Shown piece after piece: positions 8,849 to 17,395 of a stretch of DNA of 64,000 nt; positions within the stretch are counted from its first letter, which is position 1; each line of letters starts with the position of its first letter. This DNA is from Candidatus Nitrosotenuis aquarius (GTDB taxonomy: Archaea; Thermoproteota; Nitrososphaeria; Nitrososphaerales; Nitrosopumilaceae), in the NCBI RefSeq assembly GCF_002787055.1, contig NZ_CP024808.1, forward strand, positions 1,390,328 through 1,454,327, given 5' to 3'. The notes under the pieces were generated by a model that saw only the letters and a program-made list of their open reading frames with translations, ran no database searches and had not been told where the DNA came from. The translations under genes and the position numbers were made by a program.

Positions 8849-9745
8849 GTGAAACAAAACACAAACAACCAACAATTAGAAAAAGAAAGCGGCCGATCAG
8901 TATTGCAAACAGTCAATGCAAAAACCACCACGGAAGGCGAAGGATTCTTGGTGCACAGGGCATTTCCAAACTATTCACTGCGAGAGTTTGATCCGTTTCT
9001 TCTACTAGATGAGATGGGGCCAATAGTAATGCCTCCAGGCCAGGCAAAGGGCGCACCGGACCATCCGCACAGGGGATTTGAAACAGTCACATACATGTTG
9101 GATGGAGTCTTTGAACACAAGGACTCACACGGACATGCAGGCAAGCTAAATCCAGGCGATGTGCAATGGATGACTGCAGGCTCCGGCGTAATACATTCAG
9201 AGATGCCAGAAAAGGAATTTCTGCAAAAGGGGGGAAGATTGCACGGCTTTCAGCTGTGGGTGAATCTGCCAAAAAAAGACAAGATGACAAGGCCGCACTA
9301 CCAAGACATTCCGGCAAGCAAAATTCCCATAATACAACAAAATGGTGTTTCTGTCAAGGTAATTGCAGGAGACTCTATGGGCCAAAAGGCAGTAATTGAC
9401 ACCAAGACTCCGATCATATACCTTCATTATATATTGCAGCCAGGCGCCAAAACAATACAGGCCGTTCCGCAAAACTATAATGCATTTGCATATGTGATTT
9501 CTGGCAAGGGACTTTTTGGCTCTGACAAAAAGCCTGCACATAAAGAGCAGGCGGTTCTTTTCAGGCAGGATGGCAACGAGATAACAATTGAATCACTAGA
9601 TGAAACACTGGATGTTCTTTTGATTGCCGGCGTGCCAATAGGTGAGCCCATTGCCAGGTACGGACCGTTTGTCATGAACACAGAGCAAGAGATCAGAGAG
9701 GCAGTACTGGACTATAATCTCGGCAAAATGGGAAAAATTGACTGA
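8849..9745 (+). CDS. Pirin family protein
   Basis: This 298-residue bicupin matches pirins. The metal ligands are visible as H72 and H74 in DHPHRGFE and as H116 and E118 in IHSEMP. The C-terminal cupin is also present. Pirins bind Fe and act as quercetin dioxygenases or redox-sensing cofactors; the role in this organism is unknown. Translation starts at a GTG, and tttaaata at 8818-8825 is a good TATA box, implying a leaderless or nearly leaderless mRNA. An HxlR-type regulator follows on the same strand. Confidence 0.92.
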   Translation: MKQNTNNQQLEKESGRSVLQTVNAKTTTEGEGFLVHRAFPNYSLREFDPFLLLDEMGPIVMPPGQAKGAPDHPHRGFETVTYMLDGVFEHKDSHGHAGKLNPGDVQWMTAGSGVIHSEMPEKEFLQKGGRLHGFQLWVNLPKKDKMTRPHYQDIPASKIPIIQQNGVSVKVIAGDSMGQKAVIDTKTPIIYLHYILQPGAKTIQAVPQNYNAFAYVISGKGLFGSDKKPAHKEQAVLFRQDGNEITIESLDETLDVLLIAGVPIGEPIARYGPFVMNTEQEIREAVLDYNLGKMGKID

Positions 9746-9798
9746 GTTTCAGCCCCCACAATCATTTTTTATAATTAGATAATGTTTTGCTACTAGGT

Positions 9799-10149
9799 AT
9801 GGAAACAGAATCTGAAAAAAACCGCAATATACAATGCAACGTTGATGAAATCTGGAACGTTCTTGGAAAGACTTGGGCTTTGCTTATTCTCAAAAAGCTA
9901 ACCGAAAACGAGGTCACCAGATTCAACGAAATAAAAAAAGCCATACCGCAGATAAGCAACACTGTTCTCTCTGAGAGACTGCACGAGCTGGAAGAACACG
10001 GCCTGATTACAAAAAAGATCTACGCTCAAGTTCCAATACGGGTCGAATACAGCATAACAAGACAAACCAAAGACCTCGGCAAAATCCTAGAACGACTTGA
10101 CGGCTGGGTCGTCAAGTGGAGAAAGGAAAAATCAAAAAGAAAAACCTAG
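9799..10149 (+). CDS. HxlR-family winged-helix regulator
   Basis: This 116-residue protein is an HxlR/MarR-like winged helix. Residues ~10-100 contain VDEIWNVLGKTWALLILKKL, then FNEIKKAIPQISNTVLSERLHELEEHG, the recognition-helix segment of the family, and a basic tail KWRKEKSKRKT. The single Cys near the N-terminus (IQCNVDEIW) is typical of HxlR proteins that sense redox or electrophile stress, though one Cys alone proves nothing. I chose the ATG at 9799 over an in-frame TTG at 9787. It lies 53 bases after pirin and may regulate it. Confidence 0.88.
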   Translation: METESEKNRNIQCNVDEIWNVLGKTWALLILKKLTENEVTRFNEIKKAIPQISNTVLSERLHELEEHGLITKKIYAQVPIRVEYSITRQTKDLGKILERLDGWVVKWRKEKSKRKT

Positions 10150-10352
10150 TTCTTTGCCCAATTTTGTTTATTAATGAAAAAAAGCAAAATCTAGGCACGA
10201 CGCACCTTACTTTTGCCAAAAACCTCCATTAAACTCCATTTAGAATCATTTTGTCTCATTGATTGTTAGGTGCTGAGCCTTTCATTCATGGAGTGTTTGT
10301 CTAATCTGAATAAACTAGACCATAGATTACAAACACAGCTTCACAGCATTGG

Positions 10353-11423
10353 ATGGGTCTAGGCGTATCTATTGCAGGTGGTATAGTATGTGCAGCCCTA
10401 GTTGGCGTGCTTGCTATTTTATTTTCAGTCACATCCCAAGTTCATGAGGTAAACTCGGCAAGATCCCAAAGCTCAGAACTGGATGCGTCTTTTGTACATA
10501 CGGATTTTGATTTTGAGAATCTATATGCCCAGTCTGGCAGCGACAGGGTAAGCTTTACTTTACAAAATACTGGCGGGGAAAAACTTTGGAACTATGACAA
10601 GTTTTCTGTGATAGTAACGTATAACGCAAGCATCTCTGGCTCTCCAGTGCTTACATCGGAGCGACTCAGCTATAATTCAGCCCAGTCATTTACAGGAGGC
10701 GGTGTCAGCAGTGGAAGCACCCAGTATGCCAGGCCAGACCAGGATGTTTCAAAAGAAAACTGGGACGATGCGGCAGGCGGAGACAACGACAACGTACTAT
10801 ATGATGAAATCAACGAATCCACTCAAAACGATTCCAACTATGCAACGTCCGGCTCGCTGAGTCTCTTGGACACTACAGAAACCTGGGAAGTGGGACTATC
10901 AAACATAATTGATCCGCAATCATCGTCTGGTCATATAGTTCGATATGCTTACGGCAAGGACGCATCGGGTGGAAGTGTCATAGATCTCACTGTGAGGCTA
11001 ATGCAGGGAACCACCCAGATTGCGTCCTGGACCCACAACGGCATAGGAACCGGATTTACACTTGCAACACAGACACTTGGCGTAGCCGAGGCAGATTCTA
11101 TATCGAATTATTCCGATCTTAGGTTACGATTTACCGCGACTTATTCAAGCGGAATAGCTGCAAGGTCTGCCCAAATATCATGGGCCGAGCTTGAAGTACC
11201 CCCAGCAACCGGAGTCTATGATTGCTCTGCCGTCTCTGTGACTGCCGGCAAGTGGATATTTGATAGAATTAGTGGCGATGGATTTGATCCACGTCTCTTA
11301 AACTATGGCGAGGAAGGCAAGGTCTGCATTCGGTTATCAAATAATGTCCATGCCGGAAGCAGCGTGACCGTATTGCTTGCAACAGACATTGGCAAGACCA
11401 AGTCAAGCACTATTACAGTCTAG
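10353..11423 (+). CDS. Archaellum FlaF/FlaG-like protein with inserted domain
   Basis: The 356-residue protein starts with a class III-like hydrophobic segment (residues 1-30) followed by a FlaF/FlaG-type beta sandwich: VSFTLQNTGGEKLWNYDKFSVIVTYN near 65-95 and, at the C-terminus, WIFDRISGDGFDPRLLNYGEEGKVCIRL. Between them lie about 185 residues that do not belong to FlaF (roughly 95-280), with NDSNYATSG and IDLTVRLMQGTTQIASW as in secreted beta-sandwich domains. FlaF anchors the archaellum motor to the S-layer. No other archaellum gene is nearby, so a surface-anchoring role outside the archaellum is possible. The ATG has no clear ribosome-binding site. Confidence 0.55.
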   Translation: MGLGVSIAGGIVCAALVGVLAILFSVTSQVHEVNSARSQSSELDASFVHTDFDFENLYAQSGSDRVSFTLQNTGGEKLWNYDKFSVIVTYNASISGSPVLTSERLSYNSAQSFTGGGVSSGSTQYARPDQDVSKENWDDAAGGDNDNVLYDEINESTQNDSNYATSGSLSLLDTTETWEVGLSNIIDPQSSSGHIVRYAYGKDASGGSVIDLTVRLMQGTTQIASWTHNGIGTGFTLATQTLGVAEADSISNYSDLRLRFTATYSSGIAARSAQISWAELEVPPATGVYDCSAVSVTAGKWIFDRISGDGFDPRLLNYGEEGKVCIRLSNNVHAGSSVTVLLATDIGKTKSSTITV

Positions 11424-11503
11424 ATGCCAAAATCAACAATCTAGCTTATACCCAAGCAGTTTAGCTGACGAATCCCTATCAATTGGGCATCATATCGCAC
11501 AAT

Positions 11504-11647
11504 ATGGAAAACAACCAACCAAAGAAAAGCCACTGGAACAGGGAAGTCAGAGCGCCATTCAAAAAAGTAATTGCATGGGATGTCTTGTTTTTTGTTCTAG
11601 GAATCGGCGTAGGACTCGGAATTGGTGCATTCCTAGTAACGAACTAG
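11504..11647 (+). CDS. Single-helix membrane microprotein, copy 1 (47 residues)
   Basis: An ATG at 11504 encodes 47 residues: a polar basic N-terminus, then HWNREVRAPFKKVIAWD, then a Gly-rich membrane helix FFVLGIGVGLGIGAFL. A paralogue with the same plan (HW.YEVRAPFKRVMAWD) is encoded at 25583-25711 on the other strand. Conservation of the cytoplasmic EVRAPFK.V.AWD motif indicates a real gene. The stop codon is inside a 9-bp inverted repeat. Function is unknown; small size and one helix suggest a subunit or regulator of a membrane complex. Confidence 0.75.
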   Translation: MENNQPKKSHWNREVRAPFKKVIAWDVLFFVLGIGVGLGIGAFLVTN

Positions 11648-11651
11648 GAAT
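11629..11651 (+). terminator. Perfect 9-bp hairpin over the stop codon of microprotein copy 1
   Basis: attcctagt (11629-11637) and actaggaat (11643-11651) are exact reverse complements around a 5-base loop. The TAG stop lies in the 3' arm. No T-tract follows, so it is not a standard archaeal terminator. The same structure with a compensated base pair exists at 25579-25601. Confidence 0.5.
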
Positions 11652-11741
11652 CGCCTATTTTTATGAAATCATGTCAAACAACAATCATACTGGTATAGAA
11701 TATCAGTAAACATTGTATATTGTAAATGTAGTTGATAACCA

Positions 11742-12218
11742 ATGGACAAAGTAAACATCGGGCTTTCCCCAAAGGCACGACAAAAAGTAGTTACAGTGCT
11801 ATCTGGTGTAATAGCGGACCAGTACGTACTGTACACCAAGACAAGAAACTATCACTGGAATGTCACGGGAGAAGACTTTGCGCAATACCATGAATTGTTT
11901 GAAAAACAATATTCCGCAATTGACGAAGACATTGACGATGTTGCAGAGCGAATTCGAGCACTGGGCACCAAAACCCCGGCAACACTAGCTGAATTTGTAA
12001 AATCCGCAACACTCAAGGAACATCCTGGAAAATACCCTCCAGCCAAGGCAATGATTGCAAATCTGCTTGCAGACCATGAGGCAGTAATTCGAAGCCTGCG
12101 AAAGGGAATCGAAGTGTGCGACGACGTAGACGATGATGGAACAGAAGACTTTCTCACACAACTAATGGAAAAGCACGAAAAGACTGCATGGATGTTACGC
12201 GCAACACTGGAAAACTAA
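11742..12218 (+). CDS. dps: Dps-family ferritin-like DNA-protection protein
   Basis: The 158-residue protein is a Dps: helix A contains NYHWNVTG and the inter-subunit ferroxidase ligands fit H38, H50, D65 and E69, with the family spacing H-x11-H-x14-D-x3-E. Dps dodecamers oxidise Fe(II) with peroxide and store iron. An upstream tattgtatattgtaaatg stretch gives a TATA box. The Lrp-TRASH regulator begins 27 bases downstream, suggesting joint metal-responsive control. Confidence 0.93.
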   Translation: MDKVNIGLSPKARQKVVTVLSGVIADQYVLYTKTRNYHWNVTGEDFAQYHELFEKQYSAIDEDIDDVAERIRALGTKTPATLAEFVKSATLKEHPGKYPPAKAMIANLLADHEAVIRSLRKGIEVCDDVDDDGTEDFLTQLMEKHEKTAWMLRATLEN

Positions 12219-12245
12219 TATCCTATCATTCCATTTTTTCATACA

Positions 12246-12674
12246 ATGCCATACCAGCTAGATGATATCGATGTTGCAATAATACAGTCGCTTATCCAGG
12301 ACGGCAGAAAGTCATTCAGACAGATATCTCGCGAAATCAAGGTCAGCACGCCCACCGTTCAGGCAAGATATGAGCGACTAGTCAATGTAGGCCTGATAAA
12401 ATCAGTATCGCCAGTACTGGATCATGGGCTGCTGGAACCCAAAGTCGAAAAACAGCTTGACACAATAAAGACAAAACCCAAGCCTGCCAAAATCACAAAA
12501 AACATGATACTTAACATGACTTGTGATTTGTGCAACGGCCCAATTTCCGGCAAGCCCCACCCGCTAAAGGTAGGTGATTTTGAGCGTTTTTTCTGCTGTA
12601 CTACATGCAGGGCAACCTACAAGGAAAAGTACAAGGGCAGAATAGAGTCCCTAAACCAAAAATCTAGACAATGA
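12246..12674 (+). CDS. Lrp/AsnC-type HTH fused to a TRASH metal-binding domain
   Basis: Residues 1-60 form an Lrp-type helix-turn-helix (DDIDVAIIQSLIQDGRKSFR then STPTVQARYERL). Instead of the RAM ligand domain the C-terminus has a TRASH motif: CDLCNGPI around residue 96, then FCCTTC about 30 residues later. TRASH domains bind heavy metals, and archaeal Lrp-TRASH regulators such as CopT-like proteins control metal homeostasis. Its position directly after dps suggests copper or iron control of that gene. The 3' end overlaps the convergent Sua5 gene by 11 bases. Confidence 0.85.
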   Translation: MPYQLDDIDVAIIQSLIQDGRKSFRQISREIKVSTPTVQARYERLVNVGLIKSVSPVLDHGLLEPKVEKQLDTIKTKPKPAKITKNMILNMTCDLCNGPISGKPHPLKVGDFERFFCCTTCRATYKEKYKGRIESLNQKSRQ

Positions 12675-13686
12675 TTTTTCTGTAGGAGGCCTTTCTGAGC
12701 CGATTCATTATTCCTAGGCCAAGCCCCTTCCTACTTGTCCCCCGAGCTAGAATGATATCGATTTTTTCGGCGTCAAATTCCCTAAATGATCTGAACAGAT
12801 TGGCGGCGATTTTTTCCTGGCTGCCCTGCGTTATTGTCATGTCTGACTTGATATTTGTGCCCAAAATGCCCACTCGCAACCCTTGCTTTTTGTATGATTG
12901 TAACAATTGTGAAATTTTTTTGTTGACTATGGCTTTTTGTCCTTCTATGAGAATTATTTTTGCTCTCGGCGAATAATGCCTGTATTTCATTCCGGGTGAG
13001 CGGTGTATTGTTTTTGTCTTCTTGCCGTGTATAATGGGATGGATTGCAATTTTGCCCAAGACCTTTTGCAGCTGCTCCAGTGTGACACCGCCCGGTCTGA
13101 GCAACATCGGGGTTTTTCTGGACAAATCAATTACTGTGGATTCTATTCCTATTTTTGTCGGACCCCCATCAAGTATCATGCTTGTTTTGCCAGAAAGATC
13201 ATCGATTACATGCTGTGCTCTGGTGGGGCTGGGCCTGCCTGCAACATTGGCAGAAGGCGCAGCTATTGGAGTACCGGAATATCTAATCAATTCAAGAGCA
13301 ATCTTGTTTTTTGGTATTCGTATTGCTACTGTATCTAGTCCGCCAGTTGTTATCTTTGGCACAATCTTGGATTTTTTGAGCACTATGGTCAGAGGCCCCG
13401 GCCAAAAATCTTCCATTAGATCAAATGCTGTTTTTGGTATGTTATTGGACAAAATTCCAAGGTCTGCAACATCTGAAATGTGAATAATTAGCGGATTGTC
13501 TGCCGGCCTGCCCTTTGCGTCAAAGATTTTTTTGACTGCCTTGGAATCTAGCGCGTTTGCACCAAGGCCATAAACCGTCTCTGTTGGAAATGCAACCGTC
13601 CCACCTGATCGTATGATTTTGGAAGCTTGCCTGATTTGCGACAAGCTGGGATTTTTTGGATTTACCTTGAGAACTCTGGTCTGCAT
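12664..13686 (-). CDS. sua5: L-threonylcarbamoyladenylate synthase (Sua5/YwlC)
   Basis: The 340-residue protein makes threonylcarbamoyl-AMP from threonine, bicarbonate and ATP for the t6A modification of tRNA. The YrdC domain shows GGTVAFPTETVYGLGANA and KGRPADNPLIIHI, APSANVAGRPSPT and LLRPGG. The linker RSPGMKYRHYSP and a C-terminal Rossmann-like Sua5 domain distinguish it from the short YrdC form. Length matches archaeal Sua5. Confidence 0.95.
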   Translation of the reverse strand: MQTRVLKVNPKNPSLSQIRQASKIIRSGGTVAFPTETVYGLGANALDSKAVKKIFDAKGRPADNPLIIHISDVADLGILSNNIPKTAFDLMEDFWPGPLTIVLKKSKIVPKITTGGLDTVAIRIPKNKIALELIRYSGTPIAAPSANVAGRPSPTRAQHVIDDLSGKTSMILDGGPTKIGIESTVIDLSRKTPMLLRPGGVTLEQLQKVLGKIAIHPIIHGKKTKTIHRSPGMKYRHYSPRAKIILIEGQKAIVNKKISQLLQSYKKQGLRVGILGTNIKSDMTITQGSQEKIAANLFRSFREFDAEKIDIILARGTSRKGLGLGIMNRLRKASYRKIIV

Positions 13687-13747
13687 GGGTCGATTTTAAA
13701 AAAGAAATTGCGCAGCCATATTAAGAATATGGTTATACTACACCACA

Positions 13748-14053
13748 ATGAAGCATGACCCAAAGCAGATTGCTCTGGATAGAATCCAAATTCTGGTAAA
13801 AGAGGCACAATCAAATATTTTGCAAAATCCGGAGCTTGCACAAAGGCAGGCAGGCCTTGCCAAAAAAATCAGCACCAAATACAAAGTTATACTCCCATAT
13901 GAAATTCGAATGCAGTTTTGCAAAAAATGCAAGTCGTTTATTCCGCCTGGGACAAGCCGAATAAGAATGGGCAGATCGACCCTAAAATCAATCAGAATCA
14001 CATGCATGTTCTGCAACCACACCTACCGCAAGGTCATTGCCAGACCAAAGTGA
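13748..14053 (+). CDS. rnp4: Ribonuclease P protein component 4 (Rpp21/Rpr2)
   Basis: This 101-residue zinc ribbon protein belongs to the Rpr2/Rpp21 family, which binds the specificity domain of RNase P RNA with Rpp29 in tRNA 5' maturation. The ligands are C58, C61, C86 and C89, with basic helices upstream (AQRQAGLAKKISTKYKV). It heads a run of information-processing genes (eS19, PDCD5) on the same strand. A TATA-like ttaagaatatgg precedes it. Confidence 0.92.
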   Translation: MKHDPKQIALDRIQILVKEAQSNILQNPELAQRQAGLAKKISTKYKVILPYEIRMQFCKKCKSFIPPGTSRIRMGRSTLKSIRITCMFCNHTYRKVIARPK

Positions 14054-14104
14054 TTCGTGATTTGCCCAAATGATTATAAGACGATTTGAAAGGTTGACTT
14101 TCAC

Positions 14105-14557
14105 ATGGCAAAAGCCTACGACGTACCAGCAGATGTTCTAATATCAAGACTAGCTGCAACGCTAAAGGCCGAAAATATCGGCAAGCCAGAGTGGGCTTCA
14201 TATGTAAAGACAGGCTCACACGCAGTGCGACCTCCACAAGACCGTGAATGGTGGTACACTAGATGCGCATCTGTATTTAGAAAAATATACCTGCACGGAC
14301 CAATCGGCGTAAACGACCTTAGAATCGATTATGGCGGAAACAAGGCAGTAGGATACGCATTCTCGCACCACCGAGACGCAGGCGGAGCTATCATACGAAA
14401 TGCAATCCAAGAACTAGAAAAACTGGGCTATGTCGAAAAAGTACAAGGCAAGGGCCGTGTAGTTACCCATGCAGGAATGAAAAAGCTAGACAGGCTGGCA
14501 TCTGAAATCCTAGACGAGCTTGCAGTGCAAAACCCATTACTCAAAATCTATTCCTAG
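14105..14557 (+). CDS. rps19e: 30S ribosomal protein eS19
   Basis: The 150-residue sequence is archaeal/eukaryotic S19e: PEWASYVKTGSHAVRPPQDREWWYTR in two adjoining segments, then RKIYLHGPIGV and YGGNKAVGYAFSHHRDAGGA. It lies in the head of the small subunit and helps 18S/16S 3' maturation in eukaryotes. A tataagacg TATA-like element lies about 30 bases upstream. PDCD5 follows within 10 bases, the usual archaeal order. Confidence 0.97.
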   Translation: MAKAYDVPADVLISRLAATLKAENIGKPEWASYVKTGSHAVRPPQDREWWYTRCASVFRKIYLHGPIGVNDLRIDYGGNKAVGYAFSHHRDAGGAIIRNAIQELEKLGYVEKVQGKGRVVTHAGMKKLDRLASEILDELAVQNPLLKIYS

Positions 14558-14566
14558 TGATGTCCT

Positions 14567-14842
14567 TTGAGCTATGATCAAGGAGACCAAAATCGGCCAA
14601 GCGACGAAGAAATTCTGGCGCAAAAAGAAATCATACTAAAGCAATTACTCTCTGCAGAGGCAAGACTACGACTGACCAATGTCAGAATGGTAAAGCCAGA
14701 GCTTGCGGCACTAGTCGAGAACTATCTGATTGGCATGGCATCTCAGGGAAAGATCCGATCGCAAATATCTGATGAGCAGCTAAAGCAGATCCTCCAGTCA
14801 ACACAACAACCAAAACGCGATTTCAAAATAGAGCGACGCTAA
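14567..14842 (+). CDS. DNA-binding protein, PDCD5 (TFAR19) family
   Basis: The 91-residue protein is the archaeal PDCD5 homologue, a three-helix bundle with a basic tail. Diagnostic text is ILKQLLSAEARLRLTNVRMVKPE and ENYLIGMASQGKI. Translation appears to start at TTG 14567; the nearby ATG at 14560 is out of frame. eS19 ends 9 bases upstream, so they are likely co-transcribed. The exact archaeal role (chromatin, chaperone contact) is not settled. Confidence 0.92.
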   Translation: MSYDQGDQNRPSDEEILAQKEIILKQLLSAEARLRLTNVRMVKPELAALVENYLIGMASQGKIRSQISDEQLKQILQSTQQPKRDFKIERR

Positions 14843-14879
14843 ATAAAATATAATTAGGGGTTTACTGAACCAGAAACAC

Positions 14880-15959
14880 ATGAAGGCAGTAGTTTATGAT
14901 GAATATGCACCAGATGATAATTATGCACGAATTCTCAAAGTCAAAGACATAGCAGAGCCAAAACCAAAACCAAACGAGGTTGTATTCAAGGTCAAAGCAG
15001 CTGCTCTGAACTATAATGATATCTGGGGAATGAGAGGCGTACCGGTTGCGGTTCCATTACCACATGTTTCGGGCTCCGATGCCGCAGGCGACGTAATCGC
15101 AGTAGGCGAAGACGTCACTAACATCAAAGTAGGCGACAGAGTTGTATCTCACTCTAACATGTCCTGTCGTGTATGCAAAGCGTGCACTGACGGACGCGAA
15201 TTTGACTGTGTAAAAAGAACAATCTGGGGATTCCAGACTGGTCCAACTTGGGGTGCATATCAGGAAATCACACACCTACCAGAAGTAAACGTACTAAAAA
15301 TTCCAGACAATGTAACATATGATGAAGCAGCAGCTGCATCAATGACTCTATTGACATCATGGCACATGCTAGTTGGCAGAGCCAAAATCAAGCCGGGACA
15401 AACCGTACTGATCATGGGTGGAGGTTCTGGTGTAGGAACATATGGAATTCAAATCGCAAAATTATACGGATGCACAGTTATTGCAACCGCATCTGGCGAC
15501 AAGCTAGAAAAATGCAAGCAACTTGGTGCAGACTATGCAGTAGATCACAGAAAGGAAGACTGGAGCAAAGAAGTATTCAAGATTACCAAAGAAATTGCAA
15601 AATCATCTGGCGGAGTACCAGGAATCGATGTGTCATTTGATCACATTGGTGAGACTCACTGGAACCCACAGCTGACACTACTAAAGTATGGTGCAACACT
15701 GGTATCATGCGGTGCAACAACTGGCTATGATGCAAAGACAGATCTTAGACATATCTTCTTCAAGGGAACAAACATCCTAGGTTCCACACAAGGAACAAGA
15801 GCAGAACTAGAAGATGGCCTATACTGGATGGGCAAGGGCAAAATAAAATCAGTCATTGACTCGGTTTATTCCTTTGAGCAAGCAGCCGAAGCCCACACAA
15901 AGATGTTGACAGGAAAAGGCCTCTTTGGCAAAATCCTGCTGAAGCCAGAAGGCGCCTAA
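14880..15959 (+). CDS. Zinc-type medium-chain dehydrogenase/reductase
   Basis: A 359-residue MDR enzyme: GroES-like catalytic half with VSGSDAAGDVIAVGEDV, a structural-zinc-type cluster CRVCKACTDGREFDC, and a Rossmann half with IMGGGSGVGTYGIQIAKLYG for NAD(P)H. Related archaeal proteins include acryloyl-CoA reductases, alcohol dehydrogenases and quinone oxidoreductases. In an autotroph with the hydroxypropionate/hydroxybutyrate cycle, acryloyl-CoA reduction is an attractive role but unproven. A CitE-like lyase starts 4 bases downstream, suggesting a shared operon. Confidence 0.85.
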   Translation: MKAVVYDEYAPDDNYARILKVKDIAEPKPKPNEVVFKVKAAALNYNDIWGMRGVPVAVPLPHVSGSDAAGDVIAVGEDVTNIKVGDRVVSHSNMSCRVCKACTDGREFDCVKRTIWGFQTGPTWGAYQEITHLPEVNVLKIPDNVTYDEAAAASMTLLTSWHMLVGRAKIKPGQTVLIMGGGSGVGTYGIQIAKLYGCTVIATASGDKLEKCKQLGADYAVDHRKEDWSKEVFKITKEIAKSSGGVPGIDVSFDHIGETHWNPQLTLLKYGATLVSCGATTGYDAKTDLRHIFFKGTNILGSTQGTRAELEDGLYWMGKGKIKSVIDSVYSFEQAAEAHTKMLTGKGLFGKILLKPEGA

Positions 15960-15963
15960 ATTC

Positions 15964-16821
15964 TTGGCAAGGCTTTATCGTAGCCTCTTATTTGTACCTG
16001 GGAACAATCCTCGCTTTTTAGAAAAAGCCAAATCCTCGCCGGCAGACATTGTCTGCTTTGACTTGGAGGATTCCGTGCCTGATTCTGAGAAAAAAAATGC
16101 ACGAAGCCTGATCAAAGATGTACTAAAGTCGAGGAGCAGTTATTCAAGTTCTATCTATGTCAGGACAAACTCGCCTGTCTCTGGCAAAATCCCAGATGAT
16201 TTGGCCGAAATAGTCCAGAAAGGCCTAGATGGAATTGTAATCCCAAAGGTAAACAATTCCCGGGAACTAGCAAAAATTATCAAAATTATAACAACATTGG
16301 AAAAGAAAAGAAAGCTAAAGTCAGTCTTTGTGATTCCGTCAATAGAGTCTGCCGAAGGCGTAGTGAACACGTATGATATCGCATCATCTAGTAAGAGAAT
16401 TCCCGCAGTGGTCTTTGGCGTCTTTGATCTGCTAAATGATCTAAAAATAGAATACACAAAGCAACCAGAAGGAGCAAAATACTCTCGCGCAAAAATCCCA
16501 GTCGATGCCAGAGCAGCCGGAGTTCTGGCAATAGACGCAATTTGGCAGGACCTAAAAGATGTAGAAGGCCTAAGGCAAGACTGTATCATTGGAAAAAGTC
16601 TTGGCTATTCAGGAAAGTCAATCATACACCCTGATCAAATCATATCGGCACATGAGCTGTTTGCACCAAACAAATCTGAAATAGAGTGGGCCACCAAAGT
16701 TTGCGCAGTATACGAGGAATCTACGAAAAAAGGAAAAGGTGCTACGGTAGTAGAAGGCAGAATGATTGATGAAGTGCACTACAAGCAAGCAAAGGCACTT
16801 TTAGAGCTGACGCAAAAATAA
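15964..16821 (+). CDS. HpcH/HpaI aldolase/citrate lyase beta-like (CitE) protein
   Basis: The 285-residue TIM-barrel protein has CitE-family segments RSLLFVPGNNPRFLEKA near the N-terminus, CFDLEDSVPDSEK, SIYVRTNSP, VIPSIESAEGV and GYSGKSIIHPDQI. Family members cleave malyl-CoA, citramalyl-CoA or citryl-CoA using Mg2+ held by Glu and Asp. It starts from TTG 4 bases after the MDR gene, so the pair may work on CoA thioesters. Exact substrate unknown. Confidence 0.88.
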   Translation: MARLYRSLLFVPGNNPRFLEKAKSSPADIVCFDLEDSVPDSEKKNARSLIKDVLKSRSSYSSSIYVRTNSPVSGKIPDDLAEIVQKGLDGIVIPKVNNSRELAKIIKIITTLEKKRKLKSVFVIPSIESAEGVVNTYDIASSSKRIPAVVFGVFDLLNDLKIEYTKQPEGAKYSRAKIPVDARAAGVLAIDAIWQDLKDVEGLRQDCIIGKSLGYSGKSIIHPDQIISAHELFAPNKSEIEWATKVCAVYEESTKKGKGATVVEGRMIDEVHYKQAKALLELTQK

Positions 16822-16825
16822 TTCA

Positions 16826-17395
16826 TTGAAGCTTTACCTTATGGCTGCAGGTGTAATGGCGGCCTATTTTGTTTTGGTCATGGTGGTTTTTCCAGACACA
16901 TACCAGGACACGCAAATTGGCGTGCCACAGCCAAGCCTGGATGCGACACTTTCCGCATCGCAAATCACACTTGGAGAGTCATTTGAGCTGAGATTGGTTG
17001 CGACCAATCTGGGTGAGGAAGCAGACATGCAAACCGTCACCGTGGAATTTCCGCAAAACAAAAACCTAGACAATATCAAAATTACATCGTACGACTTTTT
17101 GCAGTCCCCGCGACTATACCTAAAAGACACTGAAATTGGCTCTGACTATTCTGGCGGCGCAACCATGACACAATCACAGTATCCATTCATTGAGGCATAC
17201 AACAGGCCTGCTAAGCCTGACCACACCTACGCCATGACACTGCAAATAACACCAACTGAGGCAGGCCCATACACAATATACACAAAAACAGTCGCAATGC
17301 CACACGTATCTGAAATATCACACTATCCAACACGGGGAATTTTGGATCATCAAAATGAATTTGTCAAAGAACATGTAGTGCAGGTAATACCATGA
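16826..17395 (+). CDS. Membrane-anchored extracellular protein, unknown
   Basis: A 189-residue protein with one N-terminal hydrophobic helix (about residues 3-22) and a beta-rich extracytoplasmic domain. The segment LGESFELRLVATNLGEEADMQ is typical of Ig-like CARDB-type domains. Start may be TTG 16826 or ATG 16841. It begins 4 bases after the CitE-like gene and overlaps the next membrane gene by ATGA, so translation is probably coupled. I do not recognise a family. Confidence 0.65.
   Translation: MKLYLMAAGVMAAYFVLVMVVFPDTYQDTQIGVPQPSLDATLSASQITLGESFELRLVATNLGEEADMQTVTVEFPQNKNLDNIKITSYDFLQSPRLYLKDTEIGSDYSGGATMTQSQYPFIEAYNRPAKPDHTYAMTLQITPTEAGPYTIYTKTVAMPHVSEISHYPTRGILDHQNEFVKEHVVQVIP

Noticed and set aside
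10150-10352. Possible C/D box RNA in the gap before the FlaF-like gene
   Set aside because: Isolated gctga and AT-rich runs do not form the paired C and D boxes.
11377-11709. Long plus-strand open frame overlapping the end of the FlaF-like gene
   Set aside because: Its translation has no domain logic, and the real 47-residue microprotein is in another frame at 11504-11647.
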